NCBI GenBank assembly: GCA_903857265.1
Contig: CAIODZ010000022.1
Span: 124,001-188,000 of the forward strand
Length of the DNA: 64,000 bases
Source: an uncultured Phycisphaerales bacterium
GTDB taxonomy: Bacteria; Planctomycetota; Phycisphaerae; Sedimentisphaerales; Anaerobacaceae
Reading direction: 5' to 3'
The position numbers and the translations under genes were made by a program. A model generated the notes under the pieces. It was not told where the DNA came from and did no database searches. It was given only the letters and a program-made list of their open reading frames with translations. Within the stretch, counting starts at the first letter, position 1; the number at the start of each line of letters is the position of its first letter. Below, piece after piece: positions 31,703-41,552 of the stretch.

Positions 31703-31782
31703 TATAATTCAGAACGCACATTAGAAAAACCCCGCTGCCAGAAACCGAACTATTATTATTTCGGATTCCTCCAATACCTTTA

Positions 31783-32487
31783 TTATACTGGCGATTCCAA
31801 TTTAACAAGCTGGCTTTTGCTTATCTCTACGATCAGAATTCCCAAAAAGAACGGCTTCATAGCATAAATATGAACGCCATGGTTCGTACCGTAATTAAGT
31901 ATTTTTAACATATTTAAGAGATTTTCTTTTGTATAAAAATCCTGTTCCGTCCAAGGCCATAATCGTTTGATGTGAAGAATATGCGTTAAAACATACCACA
32001 CATAAAAAAAAGAGTACCGCGCGGGAACACTGATGACCACATTACCATTATTCTTACATATCCGTATATGCTCCTGAAGCACTTCTTCAGGATGATGAAA
32101 GTGCTCTAAAAGCCCCTGAGACCATACAAGGTCAAAGGTTTCATCTTTAATTTTTAATTTTCTGCAATCATCCTGCAGCAACTTAAAGTTTTTTACCCCT
32201 ATCTTCCCGGCGTTGAGTTCGGAAAGAGCCAAAGCTTCCGTTGAGAGGTCTACACCGGTTATACTGTTGACGCATCGATGCAATTGCAATGTTATACTCG
32301 ATGTACCACATCCAAGTTCCACAATATCACTTTTTTTGGTAACTTTTTTGCACAGAATTGCCAAGAAATACCTGCCGTAAATACGCCGGCCATAATTAAC
32401 AATAGCATTCAAAAGACCTCGTTTTCCCCATATATTGTCCCATTGTGAAATATCTTTTTGTGAAATATTGTCTCCGTTCATTTTCAT
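31783..32487 (-). CDS. Class I SAM-dependent methyltransferase
   Basis: DIVELGCGTSSITLQLHRCVNSITGVDLSTEAL...LVWSQGLLEHFHHPEEVLQE. Confidence 0.88.
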   Translation of the reverse strand: MKMNGDNISQKDISQWDNIWGKRGLLNAIVNYGRRIYGRYFLAILCKKVTKKSDIVELGCGTSSITLQLHRCVNSITGVDLSTEALALSELNAGKIGVKNFKLLQDDCRKLKIKDETFDLVWSQGLLEHFHHPEEVLQEHIRICKNNGNVVISVPARYSFFYVWYVLTHILHIKRLWPWTEQDFYTKENLLNMLKILNYGTNHGVHIYAMKPFFLGILIVEISKSQLVKLESPV

Positions 32488-32521
32488 ATTACAGTATGTC
32501 TCCCCAATCTTTTCTATTGTT

Positions 32522-34201
32522 TCATATTTTCTTCAGGTAGATATTTAAACGTTGTGAATCATTCTCGGCCATCTTGGTTTTAAACAAATGGAGACTCGTT
32601 TCCGGAATATTATTAACGAAATAATCAAAGACCGGAAATGATACCATGACATACTTGTTTCTTCCGAAAAACGGGGTAAATATTTTCTGTTCGCTGGTAT
32701 ATGTCCACTTCTTTCGCATAATAATTATATCAGGATTTGCCTTCATATCTTCCACGAGATTGTTGCCTACATAACCAATAATCACTTTACTGTTCAAATA
32801 GTACATATATGAGCATTCTTCATAGTTCGTAGCTATAACCAGGCTATCTGTGTTTTTATAGTTGTCTTTTATATATGGTATGGCAAAATCCAGCGGCCCT
32901 CTATATTGATGGGAAAGCTCATACAGGTGATTTCTTATTAATCCTGTCTTATCTGCCAAATTCACTACGAATATAACACTCATCAGGAGCAATATGGCCG
33001 GTGTAAGCATTCTACGGGGCAAACGATTCATACTTGAGAGCAATTCAAATATAATAAAAATATCCAACAGTAAAATTGCAATTAAAACGGGCTGCAGTCC
33101 TATGACATATCGCTCAAAAATCGTGGGATAAGGTATTTTTGCAACGGCAAGGATATGCATAATAAAATATAAACTCAAAAAGTCCGACAAAAAAAGTTTT
33201 TGTTTTACTGAGGCAGTTTTTTCCAATGCGGTTTTAGGCAATATAGACGCCGGCAGGCAGAATCTAAGGATCAGCAGAACTATTTTTGCAGCCATCGCCA
33301 AATATAAAAATTCATATTTAATAAAGAAGTTTAATATAGAAGAAACGTGCCTTATGTGTATTCCGGAGCCCATACCGAAAAACTTCTCAAATTCCCGGGA
33401 AATACGAAAAACATCAAAAAACATTAGTAATGGGATTATCACAATGAACGATATAAATAAAGGAAGCATACTTATCACTAAATTCCTGAAATTCCTTTTT
33501 TTAAAAAATTCAAATGAGTTGAATAATCCTATTGCGGCAGCGGCACTAAAATAAGAAATAGAGATATTATTGAACAATAACACCAATATCAATGTCGCTG
33601 ATACGACGTAATTAGAGGCCCCCGTTTTTTTAAGTCCCGCATAGCTCACATAACTATAAAATAAACATGCGGACAAAAAAATGTTTATAGAATAGGCGCG
33701 CACCTCTCTTAAGTGCAAAACCAAAGAAACCGATAAAAGCTCAAAGAGAGAAAACAGAACAAGAAATATCAACATGTGGGTAAGATTTTCTCTGAAAAGG
33801 CGTGCAGCCAATAATGCTGTAACGAATACCCCCAAAAAGCCGATACCTGCAAAGGGGATTCTTAAGATAGCTGTTTTAGAGTAAATATCATCAACTTTTT
33901 CCGCGAAAAATGCGCCTATTGCAGCAAAATAATATTGACCCCATGTCACACAAGTCCATGCGTCAATTTTTTCATTCATTCCCAACCGTTTATCGGGAAG
34001 TTCCAAAAGATAAACTAAATTTTTACCATCATGTATTTTGGGGTAACCGTAATCCAATATCCTCGTCGCATACATTGCGGTTTCCGCTTCATCATTCCAT
34101 AGAAGAGGATACTTAATATTTTTAAACAGACTGACCAAAAACAAACTTACTATGAGAAGAAGTGTTATAGCAAGTATTCTATTTTTAAGTTTTACTTCCA
34201 T
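32522..34201 (-). CDS. Multi-TM glycosyltransferase (GT39/ArnT/PMT-like)
   Basis: 'LLWNDEAETAMYATRILDYGYPKIHDGKNLVYL' N-terminal acidic loop and about 10 TM segments. Confidence 0.7.
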   Translation of the reverse strand: MEVKLKNRILAITLLLIVSLFLVSLFKNIKYPLLWNDEAETAMYATRILDYGYPKIHDGKNLVYLLELPDKRLGMNEKIDAWTCVTWGQYYFAAIGAFFAEKVDDIYSKTAILRIPFAGIGFLGVFVTALLAARLFRENLTHMLIFLVLFSLFELLSVSLVLHLREVRAYSINIFLSACLFYSYVSYAGLKKTGASNYVVSATLILVLLFNNISISYFSAAAAIGLFNSFEFFKKRNFRNLVISMLPLFISFIVIIPLLMFFDVFRISREFEKFFGMGSGIHIRHVSSILNFFIKYEFLYLAMAAKIVLLILRFCLPASILPKTALEKTASVKQKLFLSDFLSLYFIMHILAVAKIPYPTIFERYVIGLQPVLIAILLLDIFIIFELLSSMNRLPRRMLTPAILLLMSVIFVVNLADKTGLIRNHLYELSHQYRGPLDFAIPYIKDNYKNTDSLVIATNYEECSYMYYLNSKVIIGYVGNNLVEDMKANPDIIIMRKKWTYTSEQKIFTPFFGRNKYVMVSFPVFDYFVNNIPETSLHLFKTKMAENDSQRLNIYLKKI

Positions 34202-34223
34202 TGGCCAATCAGATTCTTAAATA

Positions 34224-35597
34224 TCAAGGCAAAAAACAAGATTTAATAAACTCAATATAAACGCCAAGGCTTATTTTTGAAACTTCAGCTTTTCGGGTTT
34301 CAAATCTATAACAAACTTCTTCCACTTTTGTCCCACAAGGTAAACATTTTAACAAATCGAACACTATCTTGTAACCTTTTAACCGAAAACGATGCCTTTT
34401 AAGTTTATCGGAAATACTTTCACGACAGAAAGCGGACTCACATCCAAAATAACCGCCCAAAATATCATAGTTCAAATAATTTTTACCTCTCAATAACAAC
34501 GAAATCTTCCCTAAAACACTGCCCGCAGAAGAAATCAACCTTCGCGATAAACTCCATTCCTCTTCTATTTCGATGCGGGATGCTATAACAAATTTGCCGC
34601 ATAATCTCAGAACATTAACAATCTCTTCTATCTTCTTACAAGGATGCTGGCCGTCCGCATCCATAACGACAAAATATTTTGTTTTTACCAAATCAATGGC
34701 AGCAAGAACGCTCGCGGTTAAACCGTGAACAGGCTCTTTGGAACGGTCGAGAAAAACAAGATTTTCATAGCCAATATTCAAAACCGCTTGTTTTGTAGTA
34801 TCTCTGGAGCCGTCATCAGCTACTATGATGCGACAGTCCTTGTACCTGCCGATTATGCCGCCCACCACGTTCTTGATGTTCCGTTCCTCGTTCAGCGTGG
34901 GCAGTATGACCGTTGTGTCCTCATATGACGATGAATCTGTGATCTCACCGTCCTTCCTGGCGCACGCGAATATCGTGAACCTTCGCATATCGAAAATGAA
35001 CTCCACCGTGAAGCCATGCTTCTTCAGCACGCCTCTGATGTCATCCGGCGAGAAGTGCTGCACATGCCCGCATCTCGCCCGGTAGTATGCCTTCCGCAGG
35101 ACGTACCCCTGCAATATCACCTGCATGAAGAACAGCGGCCGCCACATGCTCATCACGGTATCGTAAGGCACTGAAATGATGAAATGCCCACCCTTCTTCA
35201 ACATGCGGTGGGCCTCGGCCACCACTATCTCGTAGTCCGCCAGGTGCTCCAGGAACTCGAACGCCGTTACTATTTCAAACGATTCGTCCGGCATCCCACT
35301 GGCCCCTGCGTCCGCTACTTTGTAGTCGTACAGCCGCCGATGCCGCTTTGCTCGCTCCATCAGGTTCTGATTGGCGTCAATGCCGAACACCGGCAGTTCG
35401 TCGAGGTTCCAGTCGCAGCTTCCACACCCCAAGTCCGCTATCTTCTGCCCCGACCGGTACTTGCTCTTCACAAGCGAATTCGCTATCCGGTACCGGTTCA
35501 GGTGGAACCACTTCCTCAGAGGATTCCGCGACACAGTCTGTTTGCAGTAAAAATCCTCTTCGATTTCCTCGTATCCGATGTGCTGGTTTAGGTTCAT
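34224..35597 (-). CDS. Bifunctional fusion: N-terminal SAM methyltransferase + C-terminal GT2 (DPM1-like) glycosyltransferase
   Basis: KIADLGCGSCDWNLDELPVFGIDANQNL (MT) followed by TTVILPTLNEERNIKNVVGGIIGRYKDCRIIVADDGSRDTT...VMDADGQHP (GT2). Confidence 0.85.
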   Translation of the reverse strand: MNLNQHIGYEEIEEDFYCKQTVSRNPLRKWFHLNRYRIANSLVKSKYRSGQKIADLGCGSCDWNLDELPVFGIDANQNLMERAKRHRRLYDYKVADAGASGMPDESFEIVTAFEFLEHLADYEIVVAEAHRMLKKGGHFIISVPYDTVMSMWRPLFFMQVILQGYVLRKAYYRARCGHVQHFSPDDIRGVLKKHGFTVEFIFDMRRFTIFACARKDGEITDSSSYEDTTVILPTLNEERNIKNVVGGIIGRYKDCRIIVADDGSRDTTKQAVLNIGYENLVFLDRSKEPVHGLTASVLAAIDLVKTKYFVVMDADGQHPCKKIEEIVNVLRLCGKFVIASRIEIEEEWSLSRRLISSAGSVLGKISLLLRGKNYLNYDILGGYFGCESAFCRESISDKLKRHRFRLKGYKIVFDLLKCLPCGTKVEEVCYRFETRKAEVSKISLGVYIEFIKSCFLP

Positions 35598-35829
35598 CTA
35601 TCGTCCCTCAAAATGGGTCTGCATCGAACGCAAATCCAATCGCCATTTCTATTATCGCATCGACCGAGCCGTCGACCTTTCGCGACACCTTCATACCCGA
35701 CGTGAAAAACACCAGAAAAACAGTATTTTGGGATACCATCTGCCCGCCTGTTTTCAATTCTTTCATTTTCTCCTTTTCGCCCGGTTCGGGGCAATATACC
35801 CGCCCCGGATAAATAATGCGATGAAAGAA

Positions 35830-35900
35830 CTGGGGTACTAGGATTCGGACCTAGACTAACTGATCCAGAGTCAGTTGTGCTACCATTACACTATACCCCA
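35830..35900 (-). tRNA. tRNA-Gln(CTG)
   Basis: Acceptor TGGGGTA/TACCCCA, anticodon stem ACTGA/TCAGT with loop CTCTGGA, T arm GGTCCGAATCC. Confidence 0.93.
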
Positions 35901-35946
35901 ATAAAAGTATTGACCGCAGGTGCGCATCTAATTTACACTGATTGCT

Positions 35947-36576
35947 ATGGATTTGCAACTATTTTCAAACGACATCAAAAACGCAACAGATGTTCTCAGG
36001 AACATCCTGCTGTCGTTCATACCTTTGTTCGTGGCGGTGGACGCAATCGGGGTGCTGCCGATATTTGTGTCGCTGACGGACGGCCTTGACAAACAGCAAA
36101 AAAACAAAATCATAGTCCAGTCGATGGTAACTGCCTTTTTGTTAGCGGTCAGCTTTATCCTCGTCGGCAAACTGGTATTTAAGCTGCTTGGTATCTCAAT
36201 CGGGGATTTTATGGTCGCAGGCGGCGCGCTGCTTTTCTGCATAGCAATCATAGACCTTGTGAGTCATACCAAAGAAAGGCGTATTCCTGTCAAAGACCTC
36301 GGGGCTGTGCCAATAGGCACCCCATTGATTGTGGGGCCGGCGGTTCTGACAACATCGCTCGTTATAATTTCCGAATATGGTTTGCTGCCTACCATCATCG
36401 CGGTGATTGGGAACATTCTTTTCGCAGGTCTTATTTTTGGCGGCTCATACTGGCTGATAAAAGTTCTTGGCGAGGCAGGAACGAAGGCACTTTCAAAGAT
36501 TATGAGCTTGCTTCTGGCGGCGATTGCGGTGATGCTGATGAGAAAGGGCATCATGCTGTTTATAGGTCATACCTAA
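35947..36576 (+). CDS. MarC-family integral membrane protein
   Basis: LSFIPLFVAVDAIGVLPIFVSLTDGL... GTPLIVGPAVLTTSLVIISEYG. Confidence 0.9.
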   Translation: MDLQLFSNDIKNATDVLRNILLSFIPLFVAVDAIGVLPIFVSLTDGLDKQQKNKIIVQSMVTAFLLAVSFILVGKLVFKLLGISIGDFMVAGGALLFCIAIIDLVSHTKERRIPVKDLGAVPIGTPLIVGPAVLTTSLVIISEYGLLPTIIAVIGNILFAGLIFGGSYWLIKVLGEAGTKALSKIMSLLLAAIAVMLMRKGIMLFIGHT

Positions 36577-36678
36577 CGAGCAATCAGGTATTGACGAACA
36601 TATCGTGATTTAAGATGATATTGCCAATCCATCCTTCGCCCATTAGGGGTTACGGAGGACGGGCCGGAGACAGATACT

Positions 36679-37326
36679 ATGGCGCTTTCAAAAGCAGGAC
36701 AATCGTGGGAATTCAGTAACTGTCTGTTAATTGTTGCTCATCCAGATGATGAAATACTGTGGGCGGGCGGGCTGATGCTGCTGCACCCGCAGACACGCTG
36801 GACAGTCATAACGCTTTGCAGAAAAAGCGACCCCGACCGCTCCGCCAAATTCAATCGTGTAATGGAATTTCTCGGTGCCAAAGGTGTTATGGGCAACCTT
36901 GACGACAGCCCGGAACAAAAGCCACTTGCTGAAAAGGAAATCAGAAAAACAATTCAGGGGCTGCTACCTATGGATAAATTCGACCTGATTCTTACGCACA
37001 GCCGATGGGGCGAATACACCAGGCATTTGAGACATGAGGAGGTAAGCAGAGCCGTCCTGTCATTGCACACAACGGGCGAGCTTCCGAGCAAATTGATATG
37101 GATGTTCGCATATGAGGACGGGGGCGGCAAATACCTGCCGAAACCCAGCCGGGACGCAGATATACAGATTTGGCTGCCCGACCCAATCTGGCAGGAGAAA
37201 TACAGAATCATTACAGAACTGTATGGTTTTGCAGCCGACAGCTTCGAGGCAAAATGCTGCCCGAAACAGGAAGGGTTCTGGCAATTCGGCACAACCGTAA
37301 CGCCCAATCGAGGAGAAAAAAAATGA
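36679..37326 (+). CDS. PIG-L/LmbE-family deacetylase
   Basis: LLIVAHPDDEILWAGGLMLL; THSRWGEYTRHLRHEEV. Confidence 0.88.
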   Translation: MALSKAGQSWEFSNCLLIVAHPDDEILWAGGLMLLHPQTRWTVITLCRKSDPDRSAKFNRVMEFLGAKGVMGNLDDSPEQKPLAEKEIRKTIQGLLPMDKFDLILTHSRWGEYTRHLRHEEVSRAVLSLHTTGELPSKLIWMFAYEDGGGKYLPKPSRDADIQIWLPDPIWQEKYRIITELYGFAADSFEAKCCPKQEGFWQFGTTVTPNRGEKK

Positions 37327-38465
37327 AGGTACTGCTGCTTTATGATTATCCTCCTTCGCCCGCGGGTCTGGCAACACAGGGGCATTTGCTGCACCGGGGC
37401 CTGACTGAGCTTGGCGTGGACGTGCATTCGGTGAATTTTGAATCGGCACAGGAAAAGGAATGGTATTACCGCTGGTTCGAGCCGGATATTGTTGTGGGCG
37501 TGGGATACTGGGGGCATACGCCTAATTTAGTGCTTCACCCGCAAAGGTATGGCGTTCAGCCCGTGCCGTGGTTGGTCGCGGATGGCTATATGGGCGACTA
37601 TCACGAGATACTTGAAAAACTGCCTTTGATACTGGTAACCAGCAATTGGGTGAAAAGCGTTTATATTCGCGACGGCCTGAGCGGCAAGAATATTGAGGTT
37701 CTGCCCGTCGGCTGCGATACCGATGCCTTCATACCACGAGACAAGAATGACCTGAAGGTTGTGGCGGTTCGCGAATCGCTCGGCGTTGCGCCCGACCAGA
37801 TAATGATTATGACCATTGGCGGCGATGCAACATCAAAAGGCGCGCAGGAGGTTATGCAGGCGCTTGCCCTGATTGATACAAAGGCGCCTGACTGGAAATA
37901 TGTCTGCAAGGTCTGGCCCCAGCCGAGAACTGAAAAGCAGAATGATATCGATATGCAACTGGCAATCGATCTGGGAATCGAAAAAAACGTTATATATACG
38001 ACGAACGTTACGAGCCGGAATTTTATGCCCTATCTTCTGGCTGCCTGTGATATTTACGCGGCGCCATCCCGGCTGGAAGGATTCGGTATGATTCAGGTTG
38101 AGGCGGGTGCCTGCGGTAAGCCGGTAATAGGCATCAAAGCAATGGGACTGCTCGATACTATCGTTGACGGCGAAACCGGCTTTCTGGCGGAGGTCTCAAC
38201 CGAAATCCGGCTCAGGGAAACAATTCTCAATGACGAATCAGGGCACAAAATAAGCCGTAAAGTGGTCTTCAAAGAGCCACGAATCGTCGATTACAGGGCC
38301 AGTGTACACGACATCGCTAAATACCTGATGGAGCTGATGACCAACGCAAAACTAAGAAAGAAAATGGGCAAGGCGGGCAGACGGCGGGTGGTCGAGAAAT
38401 TCGATTATCGCGTAGTCGCCAAAAGATTCGTCGAGATAATCTCAAAGCGACTGGAAATTTCGTAA
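37323..38465 (+). CDS. GT4-family glycosyltransferase
   Basis: MKVLLLYDYPPSPAGLATQG ... APSRLEGFGMIQVEAGACGKPVIG; ATGA overlap with the upstream gene indicates start 37323, not 37170. Confidence 0.9.
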   Translation: MKVLLLYDYPPSPAGLATQGHLLHRGLTELGVDVHSVNFESAQEKEWYYRWFEPDIVVGVGYWGHTPNLVLHPQRYGVQPVPWLVADGYMGDYHEILEKLPLILVTSNWVKSVYIRDGLSGKNIEVLPVGCDTDAFIPRDKNDLKVVAVRESLGVAPDQIMIMTIGGDATSKGAQEVMQALALIDTKAPDWKYVCKVWPQPRTEKQNDIDMQLAIDLGIEKNVIYTTNVTSRNFMPYLLAACDIYAAPSRLEGFGMIQVEAGACGKPVIGIKAMGLLDTIVDGETGFLAEVSTEIRLRETILNDESGHKISRKVVFKEPRIVDYRASVHDIAKYLMELMTNAKLRKKMGKAGRRRVVEKFDYRVVAKRFVEIISKRLEIS

Positions 38466-38466
38466 C

Positions 38467-39642
38467 GTGAATAAATCTGATAAATCGCTGGTTACCAGAG
38501 CAAAAGAGGCAGCGATGAAAGTCCTGCTTCACAACGCTCACGGCCCCTACAAGGGTCTGCCTCGAACAGCCGGCTGGGGCTACCCGGAACCATACACACG
38601 CGATCTGATGGTGTCGTCGCTGGGTATTCTGTTGACGAGAAACACCAAGTTAATAAAGTCCCTGCAAAAGACGCTTGAAACCATCGCTCGCAATCAAAGT
38701 CCGCAGGGGCATATCCCGTCATTAGTTCACGACCGCGAAGACCGCGGGTCAAGCGACTGTACTCCCCTGTTTTTGATAGCCGTCGCCCTGTTCAGGCGGG
38801 TAACGGGAAAGAAAATTTTTCTCGAGCAGACAATCCGTAAGGCAATGGTTTGGATGGAACATCAAAGCCCCACAAACCGCGTTCTCGTAGCTCAACTGCC
38901 GACAAGCGACTGGCGTGATGAGCAATGGGTTCTTGGATACGGGTTGTATGTGAATACCCTTGTGTATGCTTATCTGCATTTGTTCGGGCAGCACAAGCGA
39001 GCGGCAGAACTCAAAGAACAAATGGGGCAATTTTTCGTGCGCGGCGACAGACAAAACAGGCACATACACGAAGGTCTTGTGTTGCCGAATAAGCCGTACT
39101 ATGCTTTGTGGGCTTACAAGATTTACAGAAGCGAACGCTTTGACCTGTTAGGCAACAGTATTGCGATTCTTACGGGGCTGGCATCGACCTCAAGGGCGAG
39201 AAGAATAATATCGTGGGTCGAGGCGGAATGCCGGTCAATGAGAAAAAACGGCGAACTGGCGGTGAATCTGCCGCCGAATTTTTTCCCGTATATCAGGCCA
39301 GGAAACCCTGACTGGGTTGCCCGATACGCAAAATACAACAAGCCGGGGGACTACCATAACGGGGGGATATGGCCTTTTGTTTGCGGGTTTTATGTTGCAG
39401 CACTTGTGGCGGCAGGCCAATATGAGCTTGCCGAGAAGAAACTCCTGGCGTTGACGGAACTTGTGAGGCCTGCCCGCAAGGCAAAGGTTGAGTTTGGATT
39501 TAACGAATGGTTCAAGGCACAAGACGGCATACCCCGAGGCGAGGACTGGCAAAGCTGGTCGGCTGCGATGTACTTTTACGCAGCCCAGTGCGTAGAGCAA
39601 AAACGAACGCCTTTTTTTGACCGGATTCGGCAGTTCGCCTGA
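38467..39642 (+). CDS. Six-hairpin glycosidase-like protein (GH100/amylo-1,6-glucosidase-like)
   Basis: 'GWGYPEPYTRDLMVSSLGILL', 'QSPQGHIPSLVHD', 'YHNGGIWPFVCGFYVAALV'. Confidence 0.6.
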   Translation: MNKSDKSLVTRAKEAAMKVLLHNAHGPYKGLPRTAGWGYPEPYTRDLMVSSLGILLTRNTKLIKSLQKTLETIARNQSPQGHIPSLVHDREDRGSSDCTPLFLIAVALFRRVTGKKIFLEQTIRKAMVWMEHQSPTNRVLVAQLPTSDWRDEQWVLGYGLYVNTLVYAYLHLFGQHKRAAELKEQMGQFFVRGDRQNRHIHEGLVLPNKPYYALWAYKIYRSERFDLLGNSIAILTGLASTSRARRIISWVEAECRSMRKNGELAVNLPPNFFPYIRPGNPDWVARYAKYNKPGDYHNGGIWPFVCGFYVAALVAAGQYELAEKKLLALTELVRPARKAKVEFGFNEWFKAQDGIPRGEDWQSWSAAMYFYAAQCVEQKRTPFFDRIRQFA

Positions 39643-39700
39643 AAATAATCCCTGTGCCCTTTCGATTGACAGATATTTCCTGACCAGCTAACCTATACTT

Positions 39701-40555
39701 ATGGCTCGTCTGTTACAAATCTTGTTTGTCTGCTCGGTTGTAATGCTGCCTGCCGGCTGCGACAACGCTCAGAAGAAGTCGGAGACCGAAGGCATTAAAA
39801 TAGGCGACCTTGCGCCGACCGGCAAGCGTGTTCAACCACAAGTTCTGCGAACTATCGATATCGAAATCGTAACTTATGAGCTGCCTGTGGGTAACATTGC
39901 ATCAATGGAAGACATCTGGCGGATGCTGAAACCGGGGACACTGCGATACGACGACCTCGACGGTTTTGCGGCAAACGGGTTGCGAGCCGCTATGGGCAAT
40001 TTCGCCGCGTTTGATAGAGTTACCGCAATGTTAAAAACCGCAAACGCGAAGAAACTGCCCACAATCTCGCTGTTAATGTCGGGCAACCAGCCGGAAACGG
40101 TCAATATCGCCAGAATGCCGCACAAGACCATTTCCTACATAGCTCAGCGTGGCGTCGTCAAAAACGCAGATGTCGGGCCTGGAATTGCCGGGCTACAGAT
40201 ACTACCGAGACAAATCGCCAGCAATCCAATTCCACCCAGGACAAGCAAGCCGCCTGAATCCTACGTTGAGGTACAGGCGAACAGGCCGCAGCAATTAGCA
40301 AGCATCCAGATAACGCCTGTAATTCTTTCCTCGACCGAAGGCGCTGCGCCTGCGCTAGCTGAACGAATCAGGCAAAACGACTTACGAATTTACTCAGCGG
40401 GATTTTCCACGAAGATGAATCCGGGCGATTTTGTCCTGCTAAGCCCGCGAGAATACAATCCGGATGAAACCACGGCGGCGGGCCGATTCTTTACCAAAAG
40501 CGGGCTCAAGCCGGTCATTACGGTTTATTTGCTGGTCTGCGTATCGATTTTTTAG
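39701..40555 (+). CDS. Predicted lipoprotein of unknown function
   Basis: N-terminal signal with lipobox-like VVMLPAGC. Confidence 0.65.
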   Translation: MARLLQILFVCSVVMLPAGCDNAQKKSETEGIKIGDLAPTGKRVQPQVLRTIDIEIVTYELPVGNIASMEDIWRMLKPGTLRYDDLDGFAANGLRAAMGNFAAFDRVTAMLKTANAKKLPTISLLMSGNQPETVNIARMPHKTISYIAQRGVVKNADVGPGIAGLQILPRQIASNPIPPRTSKPPESYVEVQANRPQQLASIQITPVILSSTEGAAPALAERIRQNDLRIYSAGFSTKMNPGDFVLLSPREYNPDETTAAGRFFTKSGLKPVITVYLLVCVSIF

Positions 40556-40557
40556 TC

Positions 40558-41520
40558 ATGCCGATAAAACCGATAGTAGCGCTGACACACTGCACCGAAT
40601 ACAGAGAACCTGTTGTTGCCGAGGCAATCGCCAGACAATTCGAACTTCTGGGCGGAATCGGACGATTCGTGAAAAGAAACGACAGCGTCCTTCTGAAGCC
40701 AAACTTTATTGCCCCGAAGCCCCGTCATTGCGCCACACAAACCGACCCCGCGGTCATAATAGAAACCGCCAGGATACTTAAGGATTTGGGGGCAAAGCCA
40801 TTTGTCGGCGATTCGCCGGCGTGGGGAGATGTTTTTAAATGCGTCAACGTACTGGGACTCGAAGAGCCGCTGAAGAAACTGGGTGTCCCCGTCAGGCAGT
40901 TAGATAAGCCGGTAAAACGTCAGATAGCCGGCGTCGATGTCGGTATAAGCTCGGTTGCCCTTGATGCCGATAAAATTATCAACCTGCCGAAATTCAAGGC
41001 GCATCAGCAGCTTGTGGCAACATTCGCAGTAAAGAATATGTTCGGCTGTGTAAGCGGCAAGTGGAAGGCGTACTGGCATTTCGCAAAAGGCGGCAATGAA
41101 AAGAAATTCTGCAAGTTGCTCATCGAAATATACAAACTATTAAACCCCGCCCTGACCATTATCGACGGCATAATCGCGATGGACGGCCCGGGGCCAATCA
41201 GCGGCAGAGCAAAGCCGCTGGGCTGGATAATCGGAGGAACAGAGCCGATTGCCTGTGAAATAGTATGCAGCAAACTGATAAATTTATCGCCGGAATCACT
41301 GCCCATAGTCAAAGCCGCAAAACAAATCGGTTTCGGCTCGACAGGGCTCGCTGCAGGTGGCTGTGCAAATTTTGACGATATCGAAATCGCAGGCGACACA
41401 TTCCCTAAAACCGTCTGCACCGACTTTGTATTAGCCAAGCCGATTCCAATCAGATTTTCGCTGCCTCACGTCTGCAAAAGCGTCTGCAAGCAAATCCTTA
41501 TGCTCGCCCGTCCACGTTGA
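40558..41520 (+). CDS. DUF362-domain protein
   Basis: VLLKPNFIAPKPRHCATQTDPAVIIETARILKDLGAKPFVGDSPAWG ... INLPKFKAHQQLVATFAVKNMFG. Confidence 0.85.
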   Translation: MPIKPIVALTHCTEYREPVVAEAIARQFELLGGIGRFVKRNDSVLLKPNFIAPKPRHCATQTDPAVIIETARILKDLGAKPFVGDSPAWGDVFKCVNVLGLEEPLKKLGVPVRQLDKPVKRQIAGVDVGISSVALDADKIINLPKFKAHQQLVATFAVKNMFGCVSGKWKAYWHFAKGGNEKKFCKLLIEIYKLLNPALTIIDGIIAMDGPGPISGRAKPLGWIIGGTEPIACEIVCSKLINLSPESLPIVKAAKQIGFGSTGLAAGGCANFDDIEIAGDTFPKTVCTDFVLAKPIPIRFSLPHVCKSVCKQILMLARPR

Positions 41521-41552
41521 CAGTCCCCTGCCGTTGGGCTAATATCCCTTTA

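Noticed and set aside
36954-37517. 187-aa minus-strand ORF spanning the PIG-L/GT4 junction
   Set aside because: Antisense to two well-supported overlapping genes; no domain signal.
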